This document shows positions 12,801 through 26,400 of a DNA stretch of 64,000 nucleotides, piece after piece; within the stretch, counting starts at the first letter, position 1; every line of letters starts with the position of its first letter. Source of the DNA: Pipra filicauda (lineage: Eukaryota > Chordata > Aves > Passeriformes > Pipridae). The DNA lies in contig NW_024104332.1 in the NCBI RefSeq assembly GCF_003945595.2, forward strand, positions 1,426,001-1,490,000, in the 5' to 3' direction. The translations under genes and the position numbers were made by a program. Under the pieces are notes generated by a model. The model was not told the origin of the DNA, searched no databases, and saw only the letters and a program-made list of their open reading frames with translations.

Positions 12801-15772
12801 GACATCTTACACGACAGTTTCTTTAAATAATTTTTTTTTTTGGCCTTGTGTGCTCAGTCCATGCTGTCAAGCGCATTCCTAAATACTACAGAATGGTATT
12901 TCAGGACAAGAATTCAGACTTCTTTGAGTCTCTGAAAGCTCCACAGTTAAGTTTTACATGCCATTAGTGAAGATATTGTATGTCGGGTAGGACTTCTATG
13001 AATATCCGTGATATTCCAAAGATCTGGGCTTTTGAAAACACTTCATGTAAGGACATCTCGTCTTGAAGATTCAGTTTTCATTGAGTTGTTTTAAAGCTTT
13101 CTAACTTCTCTTTGTTCGTGAAGGGCTACATAATAAAAATTTTAAATTTTTCCTTTCTTACTTTGAAATGTTTCCCCTTTTCTCAGTTTGACCATGGTTT
13201 TGCAGAAGAAACAACTAAAAGGCAAAACCAGCTCTATGTCTTATACTCTTTTTTATGCCTTTGTAGTTAATTATTTACTATCGGAGACAAAGGAAGATAT
13301 TTCAGTTTTCCACAGTAAACTTGGAGGAAAACAAACTCTAAACTTGAAAGTGCTTAATTAAAATTCTTAATTTGAGTAAAAATGCCTACAGTTTTATTTG
13401 AAAAGGGAAGTTTTATTTTCAGTAAATGCCCTTTTTTAATATTGGTACCTAAACCACAGATGTGTGAAAGGATGCTTTTAGCATCCGTCCTTGGATCAAA
13501 CATGGCACCTGAGATGTAGAGCTGTTTTTCATGGGCCGTAATACAAAGTGCATCTGGGGATCTGGACCTAAGTGTGCACCTAGTTTAAGGCATGTTGCAG
13601 TAACTTTTGAAGTTGGTAGAAATACTCACGTGCTTTAGTGTAAGCACGTTCTGGAACACCTTGCTGTCCTGAGGGATCAACAACTGAGTGCAAGACCTGC
13701 CCGGCTTTATAATTTCATTGGGGTAGCTGAATTCTTCAAACGGAAAGGAAACTCTGTTTCTAGTGCCTGTGATGCAAAAATACAGTGTTGCAGAGAGGAA
13801 ATAATAGCCCAAATTAAATCTTTAGAGGCTCCTCTGCAGCTGGGAGGGTGGCAGATATTCCTATTGGCATGCTGATTATTGTAGCAGAGCACTGGAAGAG
13901 ACAGGCGGTCCTGGTATTATCAGTGATGGCAGAGCATAATCTGAAATATTCAAAGAACAGCTGCGGTGTTTTGGCTGTTGCAATCTTGATTGTGTCAGCA
14001 TAGATAGATTTCTTTCTGTTTTTCCCGGGGAACATAATAGTCAAATGAAACATGGCTAACTACAGCCTTGGGGCTGAGTCGGTGTTCTCCACCTGAGATG
14101 TGATTGCAATTTTTGACAGGAAGACTAATATGTGTTTTATTGTTGTGTATTTAAATTTGATTTGGGGGTAGAGGGAGAGAACATTTTATTAAAAAGAGAA
14201 GGAAAATAACTTCTTAAAATATTTCCTGTTGCTCCTCGGGTGGACTGTGGAAGAGAAGGCAGGGAGATCATACAGTGCTTTTCTTTTTGAGGAGGCGTGG
14301 GCACCACAGAAGTGCTTCTGTAAGAATTCCAATCCAATTTAGGTGTTGATTAAACAAGATGATATAAGTAACGGCTTAAATCCATCCTGGTTCAGCAATT
14401 CAATGAAGGCATGAATAAGCACTGTCCAAATATTTTGCAGGAGCGAAGCTTCAAATCCTGGTGTTCCCCTAACTAAGCATGGGGAAAGGGTGTTTGCCAT
14501 GCTCATCTCTTGCATGTGAGGTTTGTGGCACTGACTTGTGTTCAGTGACAGCTGTGTTGAAAACCCCTTTGAGCTCCCACTTTCTGAACACACCTGCCCT
14601 CCTTCGTTGGCAAAGGGAGCTTAAGATGCTCCTGGGTGTAACAGGGAACTGTGGCACACTTTCCTTCTGACTCTGCCTGACCTCTGGCGTGGTATAGTTT
14701 TGTGGCTCTGTTCTCCTATGTGTAGAATAAGGATGTGGTTTATCCATGTCAAGTTTGATGAGTCTTATTTTTCACAGACTGAGCAGAGGGAGGTTGTTTC
14801 TCCCATAAAGCCTGAGAGGTCCAAGACATTCGATGTTGCCACCATCCAGTGTAGTTGTAGCCAGAGCTGAGCTGCTGAATCAGCTGAGAAAATTCATGGG
14901 GGTTTTGGGAAACAGCTTTTGAATTTGCTAATGGTTCTTTTCTTCTGGAAAGCATCTGGCTTTGGAGAGAAAAATGGAGTTTAGGGCCTTATATTCTGAA
15001 ATAAGCACTTTACATCAAAGTTACATATATAAGGTATGCGGTATGTAGGGACCTGTAAAAAGCTCAGGATCCCTCTAGAATACGATTTTAAAATTGTGAT
15101 CTATCATCTTAGAAGCCTGTGTGCATTTTGTGAGAAGGTCCATAAAACATGAGGAAGAGAAAAGGTTTGCTGTTAAGACATACATTTTCTATGTGCGGTT
15201 GCAAGCTCTCACTGTAAAATTTCTGGAGCCCATGAACTGAAAAAGATTAAATCTGTTCTTTTGGCAGTTCTGTCTTATATTGCAAACCCTTGTGAGGGCC
15301 CTGGGCATGGAGGAAAAAAAAATTATACAGTAAGAAGAAACAATGGGCAAAGTGATTACAGCTTCACAGTTTTGTTTGTATACAGTTGGGAACAGGCTGT
15401 CTTTGCCTTGGAGGACATACATTCTCAGGAGCTGAACATACGTGGCACCAGCTAAAATTGTGGGAGCGTTTTTACTTTTAAGTATGTGGAACATCTGTAG
15501 GTCCAGTAAAAATAAAATAAAAATCCTGTGTGACTTGACAAGATGGGAACCAGTGTAAATGATCGATAAGCCAAATGTAGATGAAATTTCAGCAATTTTA
15601 CAGCTTAGTTCATCTGCCACTTGAAACTCTCAGATGTCTGTGTAAGAAGCACTGTCATTCCTCTGGCTTGGTGAGCTGCAGGAGTGCAGGTGACTCGCCT
15701 GCTCTTTTTCTGGGCTTTGTGTCCTAGAATTCTTCTTGCAGTTGTGAACTTTTGAAACATTTTTTTTCTCTC

Positions 15773-15797
15773 TTTTTTTTTTTTTTTTTTTTTTTTT
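15773..15797. repeat. Poly-T tract, 25 bases
   Basis: This is an uninterrupted run of 25 T, preceded by TTTTTTTTCTCTC. On the minus strand it is a poly-A run, but no retroposed body or target-site duplication is recognisable beside it. I treat it as a homopolymer. Confidence 0.92.
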
Positions 15798-16629
15798 AAC
15801 AAGAGAAGGTGAATGGGGGTGGACAGGAGGGGACTGTACTGTACTTACCATTTCTATTTCACTTTTCAAGATTTTCTCAGCCCTCATGGCAGGGTGACCT
15901 TTAACAGCCTCAAAATGAAGGAGTGTTGAGCGATTTTTCATTTTATGAGATATACAATACAGGTGGCTAATAAATAAAACACTTTGATGGGCAGAGAACT
16001 CACCCAGATGTCGGGCAAGTGAAGAGCATGTTCCCAGTTGAGAGCTGCCCTGTGGAGCTTCCCATCACTGTCAGCTTCTCCCTGTGTCTGTGTGTCCACG
16101 TACTATGAGAGGGCCAGAGGTCAAGGATGATAAAATAAAATAGTTTCACTGCTGAAAATCATAAGGAGAGGAGAAATGAGTGTAAACAACCCTGCAGGTT
16201 GTTCCTATCTGTGCCATGTGGTCCTCAGTCCTACCTTCCTGGTGAGGTCCGGTTGCTACATTCAGAGAGGGTGGGAACAGCTGTGAGAGTGAGGGATAAC
16301 AGTAGCATAAGCCTGGGGGTAAACTGCAGGGAGACGTTTGTGAGTGTATTCAGAATGAAAGATGAGATTTGATTCGACTCCTTGAAGATTTGTGTATTTG
16401 TTATTTCAACCATTGTAAAATCCTGCAATTCCTCCGTAGATCCTCCTGGACTTAAACTCATGTTACCTGGGCATGAACTGTAGGATTTTTCACCTAAAAA
16501 AACTTATCAACAGTGGAAAGTTTCATGGGTAACTAAAGGGATTCAGCTACTTAGCTGCTCTGAAGCCACAAGGGAGTCCCATGGGTGTACAGCCTTAGGT
16601 TAACTTTCTGAAGCCTGGATGGACGCTGT

Positions 16630-16658
16630 CTCCATCCTAGAAAGCTTCTAGGATGGAG
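16630..16658. repeat. 29-base hairpin with 13-base perfect arms
   Basis: CTCCATCCTAGAA (16630-16642) and TTCTAGGATGGAG (16646-16658) are exact reverse complements around a 3-base centre AGC. Outside the arms the pairing breaks at once (T against C). The stem is too short and the loop too tight for an ordinary microRNA precursor. Confidence 0.95.
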
Positions 16659-19600
16659 CTGGAAACATCAGAGTGATGCCACCTGACAGACCTAGAAATG
16701 AGTTGTTAACAATCTAATTATTAGAACTACTTAGTCATCAGTTTTTAGGGGAAAATAAGTAGATAAATACTAGGGTTAGTACTGCAGATGGGAAAAGGGG
16801 TATCCCAGATAAAGTGTGCATGCAGATACAGCGGGTTGAAAAACAAAAATGACTCCATGCTGTGTTCAGTCTCAGTGCTGAGCTGGATCTGACTTCAAGC
16901 TGCCTGTCTCCCCTCTGCTTCTTTGCCTGCAGTTGTCAGCTTCTGGCAAAGCCTGTTGAAGTTGCTGTGACTTTTCCCCAAAAAACTTCAAGTGCCTTAT
17001 TAACTAAACTAGGGTCTGATGTCATTTCTGTAAAATCTGGGTATGTTGATTTGACGGTGTGGTAAATGCTCTCCCTAAATGCCTGTTGTTTGAAAGCCCG
17101 CTGGTGCTGTTATCCTCCAGTCCCTTTTTTTTTTTTTTAATAAATGATTATGGGTTTTTTTATTCAGCCTGTTGTTGGTGTGGTGTGCAACACTGCATGG
17201 TAGAAGTCTGTCACAATGAAAACTTCTCTGTAGGGTGTCCCTGCATTCAGTATTTCTCTTCCATAATAGTGATTAATGATAGCACAATGTTAAATTAGTA
17301 TTAGGCTTTTTAGCAGAGCTGGTTGAGCGCAAAAGCATTTAAAGGTCTTATCATCATTCAAAAATCAAATTTAGGGTTGTAAATTGAACTTGCACTGTCT
17401 TTGGAGTTACATGCAATCTGGTAATTTCCCTCCGTTTGCTGTCGTGGTGTTTCCTGCTCCCAACTGCCGATACCTGCTCATTGCAGCACCTGCTGCTGGG
17501 GTTAAGGGCTGGTAGGACACCATTTGGTCCTGGAGAGGCTGGTCCAGCATGAATAGCAGAGGAGAGTCTTCCCTTCAGAAGTATATAAAGAAAAACACCA
17601 GAAAAATATCTGGGTTTCCCCTCCACCCCTTCCTTTTTCCCCTATCTCTTACCTTGAGAGACTGCAGGCTCTCAAATGATTGTGGGCCGTAATTGGAAAT
17701 TGAGTCCCTTCCTCTTAAAATCTTTTCATAAGGCTCTCTCCTACTTTATTAAATCATTAAATGAGTTTAGCAGGTATTAGTTTTGAGCTTTATTAATTGT
17801 GACTTGTTTTTCATTATGAGATAATTGTCAGTCACGAAACATAACTGCTGTAACATATCTAAGCAGACAAAAGTTTCCAGGAGGCAGGGAGAAAAGAAAT
17901 ACAAAAAGGTCGCTTGTATTAAAACTTCTTGAAATAAATCCTTGCTAGAGGTATTTAAATGTTCTTGAAGATATCTTGTTTGGGATGGAAAACCAGCAGC
18001 TTAAAAGCTTCAGGAGCTCTGGCAGGAATCTGTTGAAGAACATGATACATTTATGGTTTGAGTTGACTTTGAACATATAACCAGTCCTACCCTCAACAGA
18101 AAACATTTCCAGTTTCTAAGCTTTCTTGGTTAGGTCGATTTACAAGCATGGCAGATCTATCCAGCTTCTTGAAGGCTTGGAGTACGCTGGAAGCTGCCAA
18201 GGGAGGTTCAGTTCACTTTGAGACCTGGGGCTGCTTGCAGACAGAATTGCTCTTTATTTGCACACGTCAGGCAAATTCTGTGTCTTCTGTGGGTCCCCCT
18301 AAGTGTCTCCAAGTGCCCCCCGTGTTGAGGGGTACCACAAGGCTTATGAGCCAGTGGGCTCAGAGGTTCAGCAGTCCCTTCAGTGACAAAAGAGAGACTG
18401 GAACTGAAGAGTGCCAGGCCTGCCTGCTCAGCGTTGACAAGAGCAGTGCAATTTATCTTGAGCTTTTTTTCAGGAACTTCTGGGAAACAAACTATGCGTA
18501 ATTTTAAAGATGCTTTCATGAAACAATTAGGCTGCATTAAATTATTTCTGCTTTAGTGTGTAGCGCGTCCTCGGCACAGACAGACCTTGATGTGCAGCTC
18601 CAGGGACTGGAGAACAAATCCAAGCTGCAAATCCTGTTTGGAACCTAATGCCTGGTAAATACAGTTTAAATTTTTTTTGGATTCTGAGTTATTAATCTAA
18701 ATGTAATTCATCCTTCCACTCAGAAGAAATTACAGTTGTAATGCCAACATTTGCAAGCAGTAGTGAGTGATACTAGTAGCCTCTGAACACCCATTCTTTA
18801 CTGAAAATAGATTTGCCACTGCCAAGCGATAAGATAAAATCTTTTCTGCAGATGATGGCTTCTGGAACATAAAAAAAAATATAGTTTCTGAGAATCCTGA
18901 GAGTAAAAGATATGTGGTCTTTTAGGGGCTGTGTCTTAGAAACCACAGTGCTGCTGTGATTCCAGTAGCCTGGCATTTCATCTGTTGTTTAATGGGCTAA
19001 CAGAGTAAAATATCACCCTGTAATGATTCTTGAATGTGTGTGGGTTTCTTTATAGCCTTTCATGGAGCTGCAGGCTTCAATTTTGTCCTGAAGAAGCTCC
19101 TGATATAAATTGGTAATAGATCAGTAAATCAGATAAGACCTGCTGGTTGGGGGGGTAGAGGGCTGGAGCAGAGAGACCAGCAGCCACCGGTGATGGCAGC
19201 ATGTCTGGCTGAGCCCCTGCAGCCTTGCTGCTGCTCTTTGCCTTCTCTTCCCTCCCCGGTGCTGGGAGCCTGTCACCTGATGGGCAACGGGGAGCTTGTT
19301 GACTTTTCAGTGAGGCTGGAGTAAACAAATTCATCATCTCTAAACTGGGTAGCTCAAACTCGTTCTTTGAAGCACTCACTGGGGGATTCACCTGGTAAAC
19401 TCTTTATCTTCTGTTCTTCATTAATGGAAGTGGTTCACTCAGGTACTGCTGCTGCAAATGTAATCTGAGGTAAAAGCTGTTATATAGAGTGAATTTCAGA
19501 ATTGGAGCCTAATGCTGTGTGTGGCAGGACCTTGCTGTAAAACATTTAGCACATTGTGTTGGAATGGATGTGAAAACAAAGAAATTCCCTGTAATAGCAA

Positions 19601-21213
19601 CTATTAATATGAAGGTAATGTAGGATAGTAAGCCAAAAGCCAGGCATGAGCTCCTGCAAAGAAAGTCAGCATCATATTTGGTGTTACAAAGACAGTATCT
19701 CATGGGGGGGTGTGAAGTTGTCCCTTGGCTGTAACATTGCACCCAGTTTTGGACTGAACAAAAAAGGAGAAGGATGAAAAGTTTGGAGTAGAAGAGACTT
19801 GGGACAGAGCAAGACTGCTAGTGTAACATAGAAAAAGTGTTGCAGAGAAGGACATTTAATGAGCCATGGTCTTAAATACCAGCCAGAAGGACAGAAGGTG
19901 GGAATTAGAGGGTATCTTTGTAACGCTGAGAATGGCAAAGAATTGCAATAGATAATCTGGAGAGGTCGTGGGATCTTCATCACTGGAAGGTGTTCGTAAC
20001 AAATATGGTTGAAATAGGGCTGTGTGTTTGTCTCAGAGATATAAGATTTCTGTGTCAGAAACCTGTAGAGGTGAAGTGGGATTAGGTCTGGCTATATGTA
20101 ACCTGAGCAACATGTGAGTTAGAAAAGACTGCCTCTGACTTCAGGCAGACTTGAGGTTCAGACTTCTGTAACTATTTTAAAGCTTCTCGGGAGTAACCTC
20201 ATGTTAGTAAAATAATTTTGAGTTTCTTCTAATGTAGCCAATGAGCATTTTTAGGAGACAGGATTTACTTCTTCATCTGGTTGGTGACAGAAGCTGAGTT
20301 ACTAGGTTAGGATTTTTAAGAAAAGCCTTGCTTGTAACCTGTACTCATTCATAAGCAGATGCAATTTCTTCTTAAAGCTGATATATATCTTTTGCTTACA
20401 ACCCCAGGAAAAGAAGTAGATATTCTCCTGTGAGTACTTGGAAAGCTTCTACCACAGATTGCGATTCACAGCACTCAGTGGAGTTTGAGGTTGTGCAAAG
20501 CCAAACAGCTCTTTTATGGAGTCAACAGAAATGTTGTTTTTTAGGGCTTTTTTATCTAGCATCTTCCTAAGCAAAGTTGTCATTTTCCTCTCTGCTTACA
20601 AACTGTACCAGAAGGTAAATGTTATGTGCTGGAGTCAATGAAAAGGCTGAGCCTGATGGAGTTCCTGTCGTCATCTTCAGCTCTCCCTAAAGGATGAGAG
20701 CAGCTGGAATTAACTCTAGCAGAGTGAGAAGGAGCAAATACTGTATTAGGGTTATTGTCCAAAAGATCTATGCACCTTGGCAGGCTGATTTGTTTATAAT
20801 CACCTTGCAGGAGCACAAACTGAGCGATCTGGCTGCAACACTAAAACCATTAGGAAGGAGGATTATTGTAATGAATGCAGGTTGACATGGAGAGCTCTCC
20901 CAGTCTCTCTGCACAACAACTGTGAGGGATCCCCCCAAAATATGTCTGCTTTTGGCTGGCTGTCAAATCCAAAATGAAACACCTGTGTGCAAGATAAACT
21001 CATGGCTATGAGTGCTAGCTAGTCGTCTGTGGTCCTGACCACCTGCCAGGCTTTAGGAACTTGCATTTATTTGTGTTTGTGTATATTTAATACCTAGTTG
21101 TGAATTTTTTGTTGTGTTTTTTTCCTGGGTCATCTGTAGTAAGGGTCAAGCAGTCTGTGAATGTGTTGTTTGTGCACAAGGTGGTGTGGCAGGGAATGGG
21201 AGGTGTATTCACA

Positions 21214-21229
21214 GTTTGCATATTTGCAT
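21214..21229 (+). promoter_or_regulatory. Two abutting POU octamer-like sites
   Basis: GTTTGCAT (21214-21221) is followed with no gap by ATTTGCAT (21222-21229). The second is the exact octamer recognised by POU/Oct factors and the first has one mismatch. A further exact ATTTGCAT lies at 21785-21792. The binding role is inferred from motif match only. Confidence 0.35.
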
Positions 21230-21539
21230 TTAATCTAGACCCTTCTGCTAACATTTCAAGCAAGTGCCTGTGGCAGTTTTGGACTTTGCAGCTTCATTTT
21301 TTGTTTTAGTGAGCTTGGACTCCCTCTTAAAACCATTCCCTACATAAGCACTCGGCTAACCTGGATGCCACTCCTCAACACAGAGGGGAGGATTCAAGGT
21401 CAAACTTGATGGTACTACCTCATTTTCTCTTAGTTCCATTAGCATTCACAACTGAGACTCTATTGTGTTTCAGTCTCACTGCAGAAATATATAGACTCTC
21501 CATGAAGATAGGATTCCATATGTACCGCTTTCGGTGAAA

Positions 21540-21840
21540 TCTCTTTATCTTCGCAGTTGGCCAAGAATAAATAAAACAGCCTTATGGTTCCCATGAGTAT
21601 ACACTGTATGCTTCAATTATTGGTGCATTATATTAGTAGCAGATGCTACATTCCCCCATATAAAAGGGAAGAAGATTTCTGAACAGTAAAACCAAATTTT
21701 TTGCTTATGTGCCGTAATTATCACCATTCCTTCATTTCAAAGGCATCTGTCTGACGTAGCCTAATTGTGATGCATTGTATTACCATTTGCATTACATTTT
21801 GTTCCTGCAAATAACAGTGACAGTGGTGATTAAGGTTGCA
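21540..21840. promoter_or_regulatory. Candidate conserved noncoding element (octamer and homeodomain-like motifs)
   Basis: This AT-rich, non-repetitive block contains GTAATTAT, CTAATTG, CAATTATTGG and an exact ATTTGCAT octamer at 21785-21792. Introns of large developmental genes often hold such enhancers. Without alignment this is only a candidate. Confidence 0.3.
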
Positions 21841-22729
21841 GGAGGATTTCTGCTCTGTTCAGGTACTTTGAACCTTGCCCTGTAGCATTTTCTTTTTAGC
21901 CTGAATTGTTTCAGGCATGTCTTCTGGGTATGTCAAATTGCCAATTTGCCCTCGAGAGAGCTGGTGTGGATACAGACCTTCCTGCTAAAGGCTGTGTGGT
22001 TTGTGCTGCTTGACAGCTATCCAGTGCAAGGGCTGGACAGATGTACAGCTCTGATATCCCCACACAGAATTTGATTTGCTTTTACTTCTCCTAAATACAT
22101 TACTACCATGAATTTTGTCTCTTTTTTTAGAGTTTTGGGCAAGGAAACCTATGGACTCGCTTGTTCTCAAACTACTCAACAGAAAGTTTACAGGGTGCAA
22201 AAAAACCCCACAAAAGTGAGATTGGAACGAGCCTTTTTGCTGATACTGGCTACTTCCTGTAGGCTATGGTATGAAATAAAATAGACAGTTTTCAATAATC
22301 TTAACAGGCTTTCTCCCCGAAGGACATAAAACTTACATTACTTCAGTGTCCGAGTCCACAGCTCCAGCGTGCAGAAACGTTGCCCTTCGTCTCTTGCAAA
22401 GCCCAACTGAGAACTGCTCTGCAGCGTCACCTCCCTTTCATTGTAGGCAGCATGGTGGTAACACCAGAAAAGGTATTTCAGCTGTCTCAGATTCTTGTAC
22501 CCATAAAACTTTTCTGATATACTTCTAGCTTTGGCACGCTTCTCCCTGACATGTTCTGACCCTCAAGAGATCCGCTCTTGGTAATTTTTCAGACTAACCT
22601 GTGTCTGCTGTGAACTCGAATGTGTTCCTTACCATGGGATTTCATCCCTGTTGCCTTTTGCAGCTTGAACCTTACTGGAATAGGATGGCATTTTCCCCCT
22701 TGTTTAACACACAACTGCATCCTGCTCTG

Positions 22730-23490
22730 CATCTGTCCCTGCACGAGAGCTGATGTGATGGAGGCAGCTTTGCAGGGGGACAGGCGGAGAACGAGGACTT
22801 GAGCGTGTGAGTAGCTGCAGCCCCTCTCAAATTTGCCATGTAAATATTGTTTCCCTGAAAAACCTCTTGTGAGTTGTCTTTGGAGATGTGTTTCACTCTA
22901 ATTTGCTGCCCTACCTGCAGTGTTCAGTCAGCATGGCTGCAGCAGGAGGCTGGCTAATAGCAGACCTTTTCGGAGCCAGGCGCTTAATGGGAACAGTAGC
23001 AGGCCCTGAGGTGTGTTTATACAGTCGGTCTCGCTTCCTCCATTCCTGTGATATATTAACTACTTCGGAAGTTTCCCAGCTGTTTCAGGGGATAAATAAT
23101 GGCAGCGGGAGCCCATATTTAACCTTCACTGTTCAGGCTGCACGCTTTGTAGCTGTCGTCTTTTTATGTGCATGGCTATCTGGGAAAGGGTATCTTCAGA
23201 CATCCTCCTGCTCTCTCGGCTGTGCTGTTCCCCCTCTGTGCCTGCTGCCACGCACACGGAAAGGCACAGCCACTCGTGTTTGTGTCAGTCAGAGAACGGC
23301 CTTCATCCCCTGCATTTATGGATGCACCGCAGTGTGGAGGCTGGCTGCCCCAGCAGCAGTCAGGGAGTTCCCAGAGGCTCTCTCAGCAATGCCTTTGCAT
23401 CCTTTGTCTCCAAGTTATTTGCTTAGATGTAGCCTGTCACTCACTTTTGTTGTCAGTTTGTTTTCCTCTAGCTCAGTGACTATCAAGTAG
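22730..23490. other. GC-richer intronic stretch without a supported gene
   Basis: This stretch is richer in G and C than its flanks and has an open + strand frame of 200 codons (22888-23490). The predicted peptide shows no domain I recognise. It overlaps other open frames on the same strand, and no splice or promoter context supports it. I read it as noncoding, perhaps regulatory. Confidence 0.6.
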
Positions 23491-26400
23491 AGGTGATTTG
23501 AGTTGTTTTTCTTTGTTTCAGGCAATGATAAATAGAGATGCTTTGGATAAAAAGCAGTGAATGTGAGATGTGAGATTCCCTACACTTCTTACTTCCCAAA
23601 AAGGCTCCAGTCTGGAAAACTCCTGGCCTAGCATGAAAGAATTTAAGGCATTAGCTGTGACAGTGTTGCACCAGGCTGCACTGGGAGTCAAATGCAGCTA
23701 CGCTGAGACATCTTGGTGATCCCTACTTTAACTCAAATGTTACTTACCTGGGATTAAATTTCTTGGTTTTAAATGGATGGAAAAGAAAGAATCAGATGTT
23801 TGGGTAGGCTGAACTCCCCTTGGGTAAAACCCAGTGGTCACCATGGATAGCACTGTCACTGAATGGCATATGAGCATTTAATGCATTGTGGGTCTGAAGA
23901 TATTAAATACTACACTATTTGGAAACAGGAAAAAAAAAAGGGTCTATTCTGCATTATTTTGGGCCACAAAAAACTGTCATTGCATATCCTAATGGATACT
24001 AGAGCCATAAAAATAGAGGACTGCATTTGGGCATGTGGGGCTGAGTGCATAGCTGCTGGTCTGCTGGTGTTACTGACCTCAGGCAAGGAGCTTGACCCTG
24101 TAGAAGATACTGTCATGCTATTTGGGGTGACTGCAGAGAGGTGAGGGGTGTTGATATGCACCATCAGCGCAGAACATGTGATACCTTTTGTCCTTAGCTG
24201 TTGCTCATGATCTGCAGTAATGAGTCACCTGTGCAAAATCCAGGGGCCAGAGAAGCAGGAGAAAGTTTTTTTTTCACATGGTAGGAAATCAGCTGTAGAA
24301 AAGCCATGAAGGTGGGCAGGGGAAGAACAGGCAGCATTGTTCTCCTTCACATTTACAGAAGGATGAGGATTGCTTTGGTTACCATTCCTCTTACTATCAA
24401 ATGCTGTGGTACATTAAAATCTGATTGAGGGAATAGGTGTCACAAGGTGCTATACAAATAATGTAGAGATAGTCCAAGTCCTCACGGTCTTGCAGCACAG
24501 AATTGGAAAGCAACAGGTAAACAGGCAAATGAGACAGAAAAAGAAGGTGGCAAGATTGCAGCAGAGACACATGGGCGTATATGTTTATTTTGACCATGGA
24601 GTTGGTGGCCTCAGGTACTTGTATGTCCATATAACAAACTATATCCAACAGTCATCCTGGTCTTTAGTAGCATATGAGAGTACATAGAGAAATTTGAAGT
24701 AATATTAGGGAAGATTATGTGGCTGGGCAGAGAGAAGAGACAGCTCTGTGTCTACCATGGGTCTTTTGAGACCTGCTGTTTAGATTCTGTGATGAAAAGT
24801 TTTGTGAGAGTATTTTGCTGCAAAATTTCCTGGTTTTGCTTGTCTTCTTACTGCTTTACACGTACTTTGGTGTCCCCCCAGACAGCCTCTTTCACATTAG
24901 TGCTGAGTGCCTCTGTCTCAAGCGTTTCATCAAGGTACCAGCTTCAGGAGCTGCAGGCTGAGACATTCCTACTCTTACAAGGGATGCGTGAACTTTAGGA
25001 TCATTCAGAAGATACAGCAATCTTGCACTTTAGTTTTTGTCTGAATCTAAATTTCAAAATGGAAAGGGTTTCTTCATGATGGTTCAAGGGTACTCACCTT
25101 TATTACGTTCACAAAATGAAAATTCATGCTGTTCCAAAACAAATTGACTTCTGTCCTTGATACAGAGATGAGCGCGATACTGTTTTCTCGTGTCTCTGAC
25201 TTGGAGGTTATAGAATTATTGTTGCTGACTGTAAAGTATATCCTTGATTATAAACAGTGCTGGAACATTTTGTTTTAAAGCATCAGGTTTGGGACATGTG
25301 CAGTTTATTCAAAACTAGCTTTGAAACCCTGAGTCCGGTATCTGCCAGCTAGAAAGAGCCTTTTGCTTAATGAAGTTCTGGGAGAGGCAGTGGGAGCTGT
25401 GATTTGCTAGGAAATAATCTGAAGCAAACTGACAGTAGAGAGTTTTTATGCACTTCATATTCTGCTTGTTCTCAGTCCATCTCCCCTTGGACTCTCAGCA
25501 GTATCTGGTAAGAGAAGCTCATCTCTGTGTGACTTGGGGTTAAAGGTGTATGACCCAATTGACCAGACAATTCAGTGTGGTTGGCTTCAGGCATTGCTCC
25601 ATTCCTGGTGACTTCAGTGGACTTGTACAAATACTAAATGAAAAAGATCTTTTCTCCCTCAATTGGAAACATAAAAAAGCATGTGCATTTTCAGCTTGGG
25701 AGCAAGTCCTGAAAAACCTACTGTCTTATTTGAGTGTATTTGGGGTCCAGTCTTCCTTTAAAGCCAAAAAAGCATCCTTGCGTCGTCAGGGTCCCGAAAT
25801 CATTTTGATAACCCTGTCTGAGCAATAAAACAGTCACAACTCTGCTCTGTCCTTTTCTACTTCTTAAACAGGTGAAAGTTAGCAAGTGCTGTTACATCTC
25901 TCTTTGAGTTGCTGGTTTTATTTGACTGCGGAGGGATGGCAGTGGAGGATCCTTGCTCTGCTAATGAGTAGTGCTCAGAATCCATTTAAGCCCCTTGGAA
26001 GCTCAGTAGCTGAACAGGTAGCCCCCACTGATGTCTGCAAAGCTCCGCCGCTGCACCCTCCCTGCTGCGCCTGGCGATAAGGCACAGCTTGAATCTTCAA
26101 ATGCCACTGGGAGGATGATCAATCTCAATCCAGTCCTCCTCCTCTCCCCCAGACAACTTCTACTGAGAAAGAGAAGAACACATAAGAGCAGTGGCTTTAG
26201 GGCGTGGGAATTTGGAAGGTGGTGCAGTTTAAAAATCGATCATGACCCACAACAAAGGGCTTGCAACTTCATCTCGGGCGGTGTTACTGCTGCGTGATCC
26301 CAAAAGCAAGTAAAAAAACCATAAATGCACACACAAGCAAAGAAGAAATTCTTTGTATTCTTATTATTATCCTCAGTGGAGGAAAAAACTGCTTATTCTA

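Noticed and set aside
16630..16658. Hairpin as a microRNA precursor
   Set aside because: The stem is only 13 pairs with a 3-base loop and pairing stops outside it, which is too short for Drosha/Dicer substrates.
22888..23490. 200-codon open frame on the + strand, the longest in the window
   Set aside because: With random codons, about 0.4 frames of this length are expected in both strands of 64 kb, and more in GC-richer sequence. The peptide has no recognisable domain and no gene context.
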